Below are positions 27,643-36,810 of a stretch of 41,856 nucleotides of DNA, piece after piece (positions within the stretch are counted from its first letter, which is position 1; each line of letters begins with the position of its first letter). A program made the position numbers and the translations under genes. The stretch is from Acidobacteriota bacterium (GTDB lineage Bacteria; Acidobacteriota; Vicinamibacteria; Vicinamibacterales; SCN-69-37), in NCBI GenBank assembly GCA_009694745.1, contig SHUF01000021.1, positions 1 to 41,856 of the forward strand, given 5' to 3'. The notes beneath the pieces were generated by a model, which was not told the origin of the DNA, made no database searches, and saw only the letters and a program-made list of their open reading frames with translations.

Positions 27643-29160
27643 ATGGCGAACGAAGTAGAGCAGATCGCGCAGCGCAAGGCCAAACTGGAGGATCTGGTGG
27701 CCCTCGGGGTGCCGCCGTATCCCGTGCGATTCGATCGCACCGCGACCATTTCGGAAATTGTCGCCGCGTTTACCGACACCACCGGTGAGGTGCTGGAAGC
27801 GGAAAAGCCCCAGGCTCGCGTGGCCGGCCGAATCCTCTCGATCCGGAGTTTCGGCAAGGCGAATTTCCTTGTCCTCTCGGATGGCCTCAATCGCCTCCAG
27901 GTGTACGTGCGCGCGGATTCGATGCCCGAGCGCGACTTCGAGATTTTCAAGCGGCTCGACTTCGGTGATCACGTGGGCGTCTCGGGCCGGGTGTTCCGCA
28001 CCAAGACCAGCGAGCTGACGGTCTTTGCCGAATCGATCGTGTTTTTGGCCAAGTGCCTGCTGCCGCTCCCCGAGAAATGGCATGGCCTCACCGACGTTGA
28101 AATCCGCTATCGCCAGCGCTACCTCGACCTGATCGTGAACGCCGAGGCGCGCAAGGTCTTCGAGACGCGCGCCAGGGTGGTGGCGGCTATCAGGCGTTTC
28201 ATGAACGCCCGCGGGTTTCTCGAGGTTGAGACGCCGATGATGCAGCCCATCGCGGGCGGTGCTTTAGCGCGGCCCTTCGTGACGCATCACAACACGCTCG
28301 ACATGCAGCTCTACCTGCGCATCGCGCCGGAGTTGTATCTGAAGCGCTTGACCGTCGGCGGGTTTGAGAAGGTCTACGAGATCAACCGGAACTTCCGCAA
28401 CGAGGGGATCTCGACGCAGCACAATCCCGAGTTCACGATGCTGGAGTTCTACGAAGCGTACGTGGACTATCAGCATCTGATGTCGATGACCGAGGAGATG
28501 CTGGCCGAAGTCGCCATGGAAGCCACCGGCGGGCTCGAATGCCAGTTCAACGGCCACACCATCTCGTTTGCCGCGCCGTTCCGCCGCCTGTCGTTGCGGC
28601 ACGCCGCTGCGGAAGCCGCGACCGAGCGACTGGGCCGCACGGTGACGGAGCCCGACCTGCGCGACCGTGAGAAAGCGGCGGCTGTTGCGAAGGCCCTGAA
28701 CTTTGAGGTGAAGGCGTCCCACGGCGCCGGGAAGATCGCCACCACGATCTTCGAGGGCTTGTGGGAAGACCAACTCGTGCAGCCGACCTTTGTGTACGAC
28801 TTCCCAACCGAAGTGTCGCCGCTGTCGAAGCAGAAGCCGGACGATCTGGACACCGTTGAGCGGTTCGAAATGTACGCCGGTGGCTTCGAAGTGGCCAACG
28901 GGTTCAGCGAACTCAACGACCCGGCCGAGCAGCGCCGGCGGTTCGAGGGCCAGCTGAAGGACCGCGCCGCCGGAGACAGCGAAGCGCACCAGATGGACGA
29001 AGACTACGTCCGCGCCCTCGAATACGGCATGCCGCCGACGGGCGGCGAGGGCATTGGCATCGACCGGCTCGTGATGCTGCTCACAGGGAGCCCGTCGATA
29101 CGGGACGTGATTCTGTTCCCGCTTATGAGGCCCGTGAAAAATGAGCCAATTAGCCAGTGA
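27643..29160 (+). CDS. lysS: Lysine--tRNA ligase, class II
   Basis: Class II synthetase of 505 residues that charges tRNA-Lys. The N-terminal OB-fold anticodon domain covers about residues 55-170 (VAGRILSIRSFGKANFLVL). The catalytic domain has motif 1 FLEVETPMMQPIAGGA, motif 2 FRNEGISTQHNPEFTMLEFY and motif 3 GGEGIGIDRLVMLL. The last codons and stop lie in an octanucleotide repeat array (29142-29173) that runs to the next start, so its terminal residues (NEPISQ) may be repeat-derived. Confidence 0.97.
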   Translation: MANEVEQIAQRKAKLEDLVALGVPPYPVRFDRTATISEIVAAFTDTTGEVLEAEKPQARVAGRILSIRSFGKANFLVLSDGLNRLQVYVRADSMPERDFEIFKRLDFGDHVGVSGRVFRTKTSELTVFAESIVFLAKCLLPLPEKWHGLTDVEIRYRQRYLDLIVNAEARKVFETRARVVAAIRRFMNARGFLEVETPMMQPIAGGALARPFVTHHNTLDMQLYLRIAPELYLKRLTVGGFEKVYEINRNFRNEGISTQHNPEFTMLEFYEAYVDYQHLMSMTEEMLAEVAMEATGGLECQFNGHTISFAAPFRRLSLRHAAAEAATERLGRTVTEPDLRDREKAAAVAKALNFEVKASHGAGKIATTIFEGLWEDQLVQPTFVYDFPTEVSPLSKQKPDDLDTVERFEMYAGGFEVANGFSELNDPAEQRRRFEGQLKDRAAGDSEAHQMDEDYVRALEYGMPPTGGEGIGIDRLVMLLTGSPSIRDVILFPLMRPVKNEPISQ

Positions 29161-29173
29161 GGCAATGAGGCAA
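29142..29173. repeat. Degenerate octanucleotide array at the lysS/lolC junction
   Basis: Four 8-bp units: TGAGCCAA, TTAGCCAG, TGAGGCAA, TGAGGCAA. The array contains the lysS stop codon, two GAGG Shine-Dalgarno-like motifs and, in its last base, the A of the lolC/E ATG. It resembles in period the CATTTCGC array at 15176-15207. Confidence 0.65.
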
Positions 29174-30417
29174 TGTCTTTCCCCTGGTTCATCGCCCTCA
29201 GGTATCTGACCGCCCGCCGGAAGCAGGCGTTCATCTCGCTGATCTCGCTCGTCTCGATCCTCGGCGTGGGCGTGGGCGTGATGGCACTGATCATCGCGAC
29301 GGCGCTGATGACCGGCGTGCAGGGCGAACTGCGCGATCGCATCGTGGGCGCCACCGCCCACATCAACGTCTACAAGACGGCGGACGGCGGACTGCTGGAT
29401 GTGGAGGCCGAGGCGCAGAAAATGCAGGTGGAGGGCGTGGTCGGCGTGGCCCCGGTTGTCGTGGGACAGGGCATGGTCGTGTTCAACGGCCAGCAGGCGC
29501 CACTGCAACTCAAAGGCATCGATCCCCCGCGCGAGGTCCAGGTCACCGACCTCGGATCGTCGATGACCGCAGGCAGCCTGACGGCGCTGGTGGCCGCACC
29601 CGAGACCGGCCCGGAGGACGAGCCCATCTTCGATCCGATCCTGCTGGGGCAAGACCTGGCCGACCGCTTGCGCGTGACGGTGGGCGACAACGTGCAGATC
29701 ATGACGCCGGAAGGCGTGATGACGCCGTTGGCCATGATGCCGCGGCTGCGCCGCTTCCACGTGGTCGGCATCTTCAAGTTGGGGTTCTACCAGTTCGACG
29801 CGAACTACGGGCTGATCCCGATGTCTGTGGCGCTTGACTTCCTGAGCCAGCCCGGGCCCGACGCGATGCAGTTGAAAGTGGCCGACTTGGATGAGGCGCC
29901 CGCGATCGCCGAGCGGTTGCGGAACTCTCTGGGCGGCGCGTACCTCACCGAAGACTGGACCGAACTCAATGCGTCTTTGTACTCGGCGCTCCGCCTCGAG
30001 AAGGTGGCCATCGCCCTCACCATCGGGCTCATCGTGATGGTGGCCGCGCTCAACATCGTGGCTTCACTGGTGTTGCTCGTGATGGAAAAGAGCCGCGACA
30101 TCGGCATCCTGCGCACCATGGGTGCTCCGGCGTCGGCAATCAGGCGAATGTTCCTGCTGCAGGGCTTGACGATTGGCGCCATCGGCACCGGCGCCGGCAC
30201 CCTGTTGGGGTTGCTGGCCTGCTGGGTGTCCGAGCACTACCGCTTGTTTGAGTTGCCGGGCGACGTATACCAGATCACCCGGCTGCGGTTCCAGGTGGAG
30301 CCGCTGGATGTGCTCACGATCATGGCGTCGGCGATGGTCATTTGCCTTGTTGCCACGCTGTACCCTTCCCGCAAAGCCGCGTCGCTCGATCCGGCCGAAG
30401 CCCTGAGGTATCAATGA
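29173..30417 (+). CDS. Lipoprotein-releasing ABC transporter permease, LolC/E family
   Basis: Inner-membrane permease of 414 residues that extracts mature lipoproteins for transfer to a periplasmic carrier. The N-terminus FIALRYLTARRKQAFISLIS and first helix VSILGVGVGVMALIIATALM are family hallmarks. A large periplasmic MacB-like domain follows (about 45-270), then three C-terminal helices with KSRDIGILRTMGAPASAIRR, the coupling loop that contacts LolD. Only one LolC/E-type gene is present, so a homodimer (LolF-like) is possible. It overlaps lolD (ATGA). The start lies at the end of a repeat array, which supplies GAGG sequences. Confidence 0.93.
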   Translation: MSFPWFIALRYLTARRKQAFISLISLVSILGVGVGVMALIIATALMTGVQGELRDRIVGATAHINVYKTADGGLLDVEAEAQKMQVEGVVGVAPVVVGQGMVVFNGQQAPLQLKGIDPPREVQVTDLGSSMTAGSLTALVAAPETGPEDEPIFDPILLGQDLADRLRVTVGDNVQIMTPEGVMTPLAMMPRLRRFHVVGIFKLGFYQFDANYGLIPMSVALDFLSQPGPDAMQLKVADLDEAPAIAERLRNSLGGAYLTEDWTELNASLYSALRLEKVAIALTIGLIVMVAALNIVASLVLLVMEKSRDIGILRTMGAPASAIRRMFLLQGLTIGAIGTGAGTLLGLLACWVSEHYRLFELPGDVYQITRLRFQVEPLDVLTIMASAMVICLVATLYPSRKAASLDPAEALRYQ

Positions 30418-31094
30418 CCACGGGCGTCATCGAGGCACGCGGCGTCGTCAAGTCGTATCAGACGGCCACGCGCCGGCTGGAGGTGTTGCGCGGCGTCGAT
30501 CTCGACGTAAGCCCCGGGGAGATGGTGGCCATTGTCGGCGCGTCAGGCGTCGGGAAGAGTTCGTTGCTGCACGTCCTCGGCGGTTTGGACGGGTTCGACG
30601 CCGGCACCATCCGCCTCGGCGACGCCCAGATCCACTCGATGACCGACGCGGCTCGCGTCGCGTTTCGCAATCGGCACGTCGGCTTTGTGTTCCAGTTCCA
30701 CCACCTGTTGCCGGAATTCACGGCGCTTGAAAACGTCGAGATGCCCCTGCGCATTGCGGGCACGCCGGCCGCCGAACGCCGCGCTCGGGCGGAAGGGCTG
30801 CTGGCGCGAGTCGGCCTAGCCGACCGGGCGTCGCACCGCCCTTCGGCCCTGTCCGGCGGCGAACAGCAGCGCGTGGCCATCGCCCGGGCGCTGGTGTCGC
30901 GCCCCACGGTGCTCCTGGCCGACGAGCCGACCGGCAACCTCGATGAAGCCACGGCGGCCGACCTGCACCAGCTGATTCGCGACATGCACGCCGAACACGG
31001 CCTGACCTCACTCATCGCCACTCACAATCCGCTGCTCGCGGCGGCCTGCGATCGCATCCTCCGGCTTGAGGCCGGGCGGCTGAGCCCTGCCTGA
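30414..31094 (+). CDS. lolD: Lipoprotein-releasing system ATP-binding protein LolD
   Basis: ABC ATPase of 226 residues. Walker A is GASGVGKSS near residues 42-50, the Q-loop FVFQFHHLLPEFTALENV, the ABC signature LSGGEQQRVAIARAL and Walker B VLLADEPTGNLDEAT, with His in IATHNPLL. The FHHLLPEFTALENVEMPL segment is characteristic of LolD. It powers the LolC/E partner encoded just upstream with a four-base overlap. ATG 30414 is chosen over an upstream in-frame start because the conserved N-terminus begins there. Confidence 0.95.
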   Translation: MTTGVIEARGVVKSYQTATRRLEVLRGVDLDVSPGEMVAIVGASGVGKSSLLHVLGGLDGFDAGTIRLGDAQIHSMTDAARVAFRNRHVGFVFQFHHLLPEFTALENVEMPLRIAGTPAAERRARAEGLLARVGLADRASHRPSALSGGEQQRVAIARALVSRPTVLLADEPTGNLDEATAADLHQLIRDMHAEHGLTSLIATHNPLLAAACDRILRLEAGRLSPA

Positions 31095-31101
31095 TCCACC
31101 G

Positions 31102-31116
31102 TATAATTGAGCCTGA
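31102..31116 (+). promoter_or_regulatory. -10 box close to the clpC start
   Basis: A perfect TATAAT (31102-31107) lies 8 nt before ATG 31116. Transcription would start about at the ATG, so clpC may be translated from a leaderless mRNA; no Shine-Dalgarno sequence precedes the ATG. No good -35 was identified at 16-18 bp. Confidence 0.6.
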
Positions 31117-33521
31117 TGTTTGAGCGCTATACCGAACGTGCGCGGCGGGTGCTGTTTTTCGCCCGTTACGAGGCCACGCAACTGGGCAGCAACTCGATCG
31201 AGACCGAGCACCTGTTGCTGGGCCTCATCCGGGAAGGCAAGGGCCTGACCAGCCGGATTTTTGCGCGGTCGCACCTGTCACTCGAGAGCATCCGCAAGGA
31301 AATCGAAGCCCGCACCACGTTCCGCGAGAAGGTCTCGACGTCGGTGGATATTCCGTTCAGTACCGAGACCAGGCGCGTGCTGCAGTACTCAGCCGACGAA
31401 GCCGACCGGTTGCTGCACACGTACGTTGGCACCGAGCACATCCTGCTGGGGTTGCTGCGCGAAGAGCGCTCCGTGGCCTCGTCGATCCTTCACGAAAAGG
31501 GCATGCGGCTGGTGAGTGTGCGCGACGACATCGTGCAGTTGCTCAACGAAAAAACCACGCCGGTGCGACCGAAAGAAACGCCGCTGCTCGCGGAATTCAG
31601 CCGCGACCTGACGGACGCTGCCGCGCGGCATCAGCTCGATCCACTTGTGGGCCGCGGGCTCGAACTCGAGCGCGTGCAGCAGGTGTTGTGCCGCCGCACC
31701 AAAAACAACGTCGTCTTGATCGGCGAACCCGGCGTGGGCAAGACCGCCATCGTCGAAGGCCTGGCGCAGAAGATTGTGGACGGCGAGGCGCCGCACTTTC
31801 TTGCCGACAAGCGGGTGCTGGCCCTGGACCTGTCGTTGATCGTGGCGGGCACGAAGTATCGCGGTCAGTTCGAAGAGCGCCTCAAGGCGATCATGAAGGA
31901 ACTGATCGACAACCCGAACATCATCGTGTTCATCGACGAGCTGCATACGCTCGTGGGTGCAGGGTCGGCGGAAGGGTCGCTGGATGCAGCCAACATCCTC
32001 AAGCCGGCGCTGTCGCGCGGCCAGATTCGCTGCGTGGGTGCCACGACACCGGCTGAGTACCGCAAGTACATTGAGAAAGACCGGTCGCTTGAACGGCGGT
32101 TCCAGGCCGTGAAGGTGGACCCGCCCACCGAAGAAGAATCACTGCAGGTGATGCTCGGCGTGAAAGACCGCTACGAGGCGTTCCATCACGTGGAATACAC
32201 CCCCGAGGCGCTCGAAGCGGCGGTCTATCAGTCCAGTCGATACATTACCGATCGATTCCTGCCCGACAAGGCGATTGACCTCATCGACGAAGCCGGCGCA
32301 CGCGTCAAGCTGCGCGAAGCTAAGCTGCGCCAGGAAGCCGGCGCGTACACCCGGCAGGTCGTGACGCCGGTGCCGCTGGCTGACGCCGAGGAAGACCTGG
32401 GAATGGACGACAATGCCGTGGCAGTGGTGCGCGAGACGTTGAGCGTGCATCCGCGCGGCCGCCGCGTGGTGGTGGGACGCCAGGAGATCGACGAGGTGGT
32501 GTCCAAGTGGACGGGCGTGCCCCTCACTTCGATCAGCGAAGACGAGGGCGACAAACTTCTTCGGATGGAAGAGGAACTGCACGGCCGGGTGATCAGCCAG
32601 GAGCGCGCGATTTCGGCGCTGTCTCGCGCCATTCGGCGGTCACGCGCCGGTTTGAAAAATCCGAACCGTCCGGTGGGCAGCTTCGTGTTTCTCGGTCCCA
32701 CAGGCGTGGGCAAAACGGAACTGGCGCGCGCGTTGGCCGGCTTCCTGTTTGGGTCGGATCAGGCGCTCATTCGTTTCGACATGTCCGAGTACATGGAAAA
32801 ACACGCCGTGTCGAAGCTCATCGGGTCGCCGCCCGGGTATGTGGGCCACGAAGAGGGCGGCCAACTGACCGAGAAGGTGAAGCGGCATCCGTACTCGGTG
32901 GTGCTCCTCGACGAGATCGAGAAGGCACATCCGGACCTCTTCAACATCCTGTTGCAGGTCTTTGAGGACGGGCACCTGACCGACGGATTGGGCAATCGCA
33001 TCAACTTCAAGAACACCATCATCATCATGACCTCCAACATCGGGGCCCGCTTCATCCAGAAGAAGGCGTCGATGGGCTTCCAGGCGCAGGACAGCCGCGA
33101 AGTGCAGCGCACGGTCACCGAGATGGTGCTGGGTGAGGTCAAAAAGACCTTCAACCCCGAGTTCATCAACCGCGTCGATGAAATCATCGTGTTCGAGCCG
33201 CTGTCTGACGATGACCTGAGGCAGATTACGGTGTTGTTGGTCGAGGGCCTCAATAAACATCTGGCGCAGCGGCACTTGTCGATTTCGCTGGCGCCCGAGG
33301 CTGTGGATTGGATTATTGACGTCACGTGCCGGGACCGCACGTACGGTGCCCGGCCGCTGCGGCGGGCGATTCAGCGATACATTGAGGATCCCCTGTCCGA
33401 GGAACTGATTCGGGGTCAGTTGCGGACCGGGCACGTTGAGGTCTACCTTGACCATGGGACGCTGTCGTGGCGGTCCGCAGGTGGATCTGAGACCGGCCGC
33501 CCGCTGGCGGCGACCGTCTGA
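31116..33521 (+). CDS. clpC: ATP-dependent Clp protease ATP-binding subunit ClpC
   Basis: Hsp100 unfoldase of 801 residues. The double Clp-N domain spans about residues 1-145 ([20 protein letters not shown]). AAA-1 has GEPGVGKTA near 203 and [20 protein letters not shown]-2 has [14 protein letters not shown] near 526 and [23 protein letters not shown] in the second AAA module is a candidate ClpP-binding MGF loop. The middle domain is unusual: between [12 protein letters not shown] and [10 protein letters not shown] the expected UVR-type helical segment (FEKAA-LRD) is missing, replaced by about 50 Pro/Val/acidic residues. Adaptor control through a McsB/MecA-like protein may therefore differ. 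ATG 31116 is preferred over TTG 31107, since the -10 box overlaps the latter. Confidence 0.94.
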   Translation: MFERYTERARRVLFFARYEATQLGSNSIETEHLLLGLIREGKGLTSRIFARSHLSLESIRKEIEARTTFREKVSTSVDIPFSTETRRVLQYSADEADRLLHTYVGTEHILLGLLREERSVASSILHEKGMRLVSVRDDIVQLLNEKTTPVRPKETPLLAEFSRDLTDAAARHQLDPLVGRGLELERVQQVLCRRTKNNVVLIGEPGVGKTAIVEGLAQKIVDGEAPHFLADKRVLALDLSLIVAGTKYRGQFEERLKAIMKELIDNPNIIVFIDELHTLVGAGSAEGSLDAANILKPALSRGQIRCVGATTPAEYRKYIEKDRSLERRFQAVKVDPPTEEESLQVMLGVKDRYEAFHHVEYTPEALEAAVYQSSRYITDRFLPDKAIDLIDEAGARVKLREAKLRQEAGAYTRQVVTPVPLADAEEDLGMDDNAVAVVRETLSVHPRGRRVVVGRQEIDEVVSKWTGVPLTSISEDEGDKLLRMEEELHGRVISQERAISALSRAIRRSRAGLKNPNRPVGSFVFLGPTGVGKTELARALAGFLFGSDQALIRFDMSEYMEKHAVSKLIGSPPGYVGHEEGGQLTEKVKRHPYSVVLLDEIEKAHPDLFNILLQVFEDGHLTDGLGNRINFKNTIIIMTSNIGARFIQKKASMGFQAQDSREVQRTVTEMVLGEVKKTFNPEFINRVDEIIVFEPLSDDDLRQITVLLVEGLNKHLAQRHLSISLAPEAVDWIIDVTCRDRTYGARPLRRAIQRYIEDPLSEELIRGQLRTGHVEVYLDHGTLSWRSAGGSETGRPLAATV

Positions 33522-33538
33522 ACGGAAAGCAAATACTC

Positions 33539-33561
33539 CCGCCCCCGGTTGGGCGGCTTTT
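33539..33561 (+). terminator. Short hairpin with T-run between clpC and bamA
   Basis: CCGCCC (33539-33544) pairs with GGGCGG (33551-33556) around CCGGTT, followed by CTTTT. It is a weak rho-independent terminator shape lying 18 nt after the clpC stop and 12 nt before the bamA start. Confidence 0.55.
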
Positions 33562-33573
33562 GGGCCAGGTGCT

Positions 33574-36279
33574 GTGTTGACCCTGATCAAGCGTGTGTGT
33601 GTGGTGTTCGTCCTGGTGGCCCTCATGGGCACGACCGGCTTGGTGCCGGTATTGGTGCATGGCGCGGCGGCCCAGACGCCTCCGGTGGCCCAGCAGGCCC
33701 AGCCGCCCGCCCAGCCGCAGGCGCCGCCGCTGCCTCCCACCGACATCGGCCCCGTACTCCGGAGTATCGAACTGAAGATCGTTCCAGAGAACGTGTTCAC
33801 GACGGTGCCGTCCGAGACGTACCTCTACTACGTGCGCACGGAGGCGTCCCGGCCGCTGACGCGTGGCACCTGGGTGCCGTATAACGCCGCAACCGAGGCG
33901 TCCCTGCTTGCGGACTTCGATCGCCTGTTCGCGACGCCTTTTGTTGATGACATGCGAATCGAGGTCGTGGACAGCGTCTATCCGAACGGCGTAATCGGCA
34001 AGCAGGTGGTATTCCTGATCGAAGAGCGGCGCCGCATCAAGATTGTGGACTACCCGGGTTCGAAGGAAGTGGCCATTGCCGACATCGAAAGCAAGCTCAA
34101 GGAACTGAGCCTCGACCTGAGGCTGGATTCCCCGGTGGACGATGCCGTGGTGCGCCGCGTGGCGGGCGTGGTCAAGACGCTGTATGCCGAAAAGGGCTAT
34201 CAGTTTGCCACCGTGACCCCGACCACGAAACCCGTGGCCGGCGGGCCGAAGCTGGTGCATCTGTCGTTCAACATCGAGCAGGGGCCGAAGGTCAGGATTC
34301 GCGAAGTCGTGTTCGACGGCAACAACGAAGTGAGCGACGCCGCCCTTCGCAAGCGGATGAAGATCAACAAGGCCCGTGGGCTTCTGGGCTTCATCAGCGG
34401 CGGCGGCACCTATCAGGACGCCAAGTTTGCCGAGGATGCCGAAGCGCTCGAGGCGTATTTCCGTGAAGAGGGATACGTGTTCGCGAAGGTGGGGCAGCCG
34501 CAGATTGAGCCGATTGAAGACTCCGCCGACGGCAAGAGCCGTTGGGTGCGACTCCGGATACCCGTGGATGAACGTGCGCGGTATCGCGTGAAGTCGGTGT
34601 CGGTGGCGGGCAACGAAAACGTACCGACGCCGGCCATTCTCACGGTGTTCGACAAGCTCAGGGTGGGCGACTACTACTCGGAAAAACCCATCCGCAAAGG
34701 TTACGAAAAGCTCCAGGAATTTTACGGAAGCGCGGGGTTCTGGGAATTCACCATGAACCCGGATGTGAAGCCGAACGACCGGAACATGGACACCGGAGAC
34801 CCTATCCCCGGGTTCCAGGGCACGCCCGAAGTGGACGTGGTCATCAAGATCCAGGAAGGCGTGCGTTACTTCCTCAACCGGTTGACGTTCCTCGGCAACA
34901 CGACCACGCGCGACTCGGTCATCAGGCGCGAAATGCGTTTGGTGGAAGGCGGCGTCTTCAACATGGAGTCGCTGAAGTTCAGCGTACGCCGGTTGAACCA
35001 GTTGGGCTACTTCAAGCCGCTCGAGAGCGAGGACTCGGTCAAGATCGAAAAGACCCCGAACGCCGACGGCAAGGTGGACGTGCGGCTGAGGTTCGAAGAG
35101 CAGAACCGCAACCAGTTGAGCTTCGGCGCCGGCATCTCGCAGTTCGAGGGTTTCTTTGGACAGTTGGGCTTCCAGACATCCAACCTGATGGGGCGCGGCG
35201 AGACGTTGTCGATTTCGGCGCAGAAGGGTTCGCAGGCGCGGAACTACCAGATTGCGTTCACCGAGCCGTTCCTCTTCGACCGCCCGATTACGGCTGGGAT
35301 CGATTTGTATTCGCGCCAGGTGAACTACCTCTTCCAGTTCACGCAGGGGTCCACCGGTGCAAACATCCTCTTCGGGTTCCCGGTGAAGAGCTGGTCGCGG
35401 TTCTTTATCGGCTACAGCCTGGAAAACGTGTCGGTCTCAAACATCTCCGATATCTACAAGGATCCAGACGTGCTGGCGGGGAATCTTCTGCTGAGTGAAT
35501 CGCTGCTGATCAACTCGAACGGCAAGCGGGTGATCAGCAAGATTTCACCCAGCATCATGTACAACACGATCAACGAGCCGATCTTTCCGAGCAGCGGCAC
35601 CAAGTACACGGCGGCGTTCGACATCGCGGGCCTGGGCGGCGACACATCGTTCCTGCGCGGACGCCTTGAAGGCACCTGGTACCTGCCGGTCACGCCCCGC
35701 ACGTCGTTCGGGTTCCGTCTGCAGGGTGAATACGTCAGGCCCTACGGCGACACCACGACCCTGCCGATCTTCGAGAAGCTCGTCCTGGGTGGCGAGTACA
35801 GCATTCGCGGGTTCGACCTGCGCAGCGTCGGCACGCGTGATGAGCGCTCGGGCCTGGTGCTGGGCGGCAACAAGACACTGCTGTTCAACGGCGAGTACAT
35901 GATCCGTGTCGGCGGGCCGGTGCGCCTCGTGTTCTTCTATGATGCCGGGCAGGTGCGCGACATCGGCGAGCGGTTTGTGTGGAAGGAAACCGTGTTCGAG
36001 ACCGTGCCGCCCACGCCGCCCCTGCTGGCCGACCCAGGACAGACTGTGGAACTGACGCCAGCAGGGCAAGTAGCGGCCACGCCGTCGCTCCGCGAGATTG
36101 GCAAGAGCTACGCGTTCAAGACGTCGATGGGCAGCGAGATCCGCTTCTTCATGCCGGTGCTCAACGTGCCGTTCCGCCTGATCTTTGCGTACAACCCGCA
36201 GCGCGGCCGTGTGTTCAACAATAACCTGCGGCCGCAGCCGAAGTTCACCTTCCGGTTTGCGGTGGGAACGACGTTCTAA
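33574..36279 (+). CDS. bamA: Outer membrane protein assembly factor BamA
   Basis: Omp85-family protein of about 901 residues that folds outer-membrane barrels. It has a signal sequence at about residues 1-32 (VFVLVALMGTTGLVPVLVHG), a Pro/Gln-rich linker, then POTRA domains over about 60-530 (KIVDYPGSKEVAIADIESKL; KVRIREVVFDGNNEVSD; YFLNRLTFLGNTTTRDSVIR). The C-terminal 16-stranded barrel region includes LVLGGEYSIRGFDLRSVGTR, whose IRGF is the conserved loop-6 VRGF/Y motif; the chain ends in Phe. The N-terminal domain with LTRGTWVPYNAATEASLLAD looks divergent. The start is GTG 33574, after AGGTG; the in-frame sequence upstream overlaps clpC and the terminator. It is convergent with a small lipoprotein gene. 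Confidence 0.95.
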   Translation: MLTLIKRVCVVFVLVALMGTTGLVPVLVHGAAAQTPPVAQQAQPPAQPQAPPLPPTDIGPVLRSIELKIVPENVFTTVPSETYLYYVRTEASRPLTRGTWVPYNAATEASLLADFDRLFATPFVDDMRIEVVDSVYPNGVIGKQVVFLIEERRRIKIVDYPGSKEVAIADIESKLKELSLDLRLDSPVDDAVVRRVAGVVKTLYAEKGYQFATVTPTTKPVAGGPKLVHLSFNIEQGPKVRIREVVFDGNNEVSDAALRKRMKINKARGLLGFISGGGTYQDAKFAEDAEALEAYFREEGYVFAKVGQPQIEPIEDSADGKSRWVRLRIPVDERARYRVKSVSVAGNENVPTPAILTVFDKLRVGDYYSEKPIRKGYEKLQEFYGSAGFWEFTMNPDVKPNDRNMDTGDPIPGFQGTPEVDVVIKIQEGVRYFLNRLTFLGNTTTRDSVIRREMRLVEGGVFNMESLKFSVRRLNQLGYFKPLESEDSVKIEKTPNADGKVDVRLRFEEQNRNQLSFGAGISQFEGFFGQLGFQTSNLMGRGETLSISAQKGSQARNYQIAFTEPFLFDRPITAGIDLYSRQVNYLFQFTQGSTGANILFGFPVKSWSRFFIGYSLENVSVSNISDIYKDPDVLAGNLLLSESLLINSNGKRVISKISPSIMYNTINEPIFPSSGTKYTAAFDIAGLGGDTSFLRGRLEGTWYLPVTPRTSFGFRLQGEYVRPYGDTTTLPIFEKLVLGGEYSIRGFDLRSVGTRDERSGLVLGGNKTLLFNGEYMIRVGGPVRLVFFYDAGQVRDIGERFVWKETVFETVPPTPPLLADPGQTVELTPAGQVAATPSLREIGKSYAFKTSMGSEIRFFMPVLNVPFRLIFAYNPQRGRVFNNNLRPQPKFTFRFAVGTTF

Positions 36280-36728
36280 AAGTGGGTGACCGAGACCGTG
36301 AATTTTACGGGGGTGGTGACGCCGCCGACGTCGTAGACGCGCAGGCACAACCGGCCCGGGCCGCCCACGGTGCCGGTCAGCGTGGCAAACTCGAAGGCGC
36401 TGTCGTTTGAGATGACCGTCTGGCACCCCAGGCCGTTCCAGGTGCCCATCGCGAATCCGATGGGCTCGATCCTGGGCACCAGACCAGCCATCGTGGCGGT
36501 GGCTGTGCCGGCCGCCAGGGCCTCGAACGGGAAGGTCACGGCGCCGTTACGCGCGAGTGTGCCGGTAAATGTCTCGGTAAACGACACCGGGGTGGCCGTG
36601 GTCGGCGTCGGGGCGACCGGTCCGGGGTCGTCACAGGCAGCCGCGGTCGCCGCGAGCGTCAGAACAGCAAGGCTTCGGGTCAGCAAAGTTCGGGTCAGGA
36701 ATGGGCGTCTGAGCACAGCGGGGCGCAT
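36276..36728 (-). CDS. Predicted small lipoprotein, unknown function
   Basis: Protein of 150 residues. It has a basic N-terminus, a hydrophobic stretch, and a Cys in LAATAAACDDPGPVAP that is a candidate lipobox (weak: Ala at -3). The Pro/Thr-rich spacer precedes a beta-rich domain (FTETFTGTLARNGAVTFPF; GTVGGPGRLCLRVYDVGG) that looks like an immunoglobulin-like or PPC-type fold; I do not recognise a family. Met 36728 is chosen because the signal peptide begins there. The gene lies antisense between bamA and skp, overlapping the bamA stop by 4 nt, and interrupts the usual bamA-skp order. Confidence 0.68.
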   Translation of the reverse strand: MRPAVLRRPFLTRTLLTRSLAVLTLAATAAACDDPGPVAPTPTTATPVSFTETFTGTLARNGAVTFPFEALAAGTATATMAGLVPRIEPIGFAMGTWNGLGCQTVISNDSAFEFATLTGTVGGPGRLCLRVYDVGGVTTPVKFTVSVTHF

Positions 36729-36810
36729 GGCGTCTAGTGTACTCGGACTGGCCTCGGCGGCACGTTCTACGTTATCGTTTCTTTTGGAAAGGTGTAGGTA
36801 TAGACCACTC

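Noticed and set aside
28264..29760. Minus-strand open frame of about 498 codons over lysS and lolC
   Set aside because: Crosses two well-supported genes and is low-complexity His/Arg/Gln-rich; no ribosome-binding site or motif.
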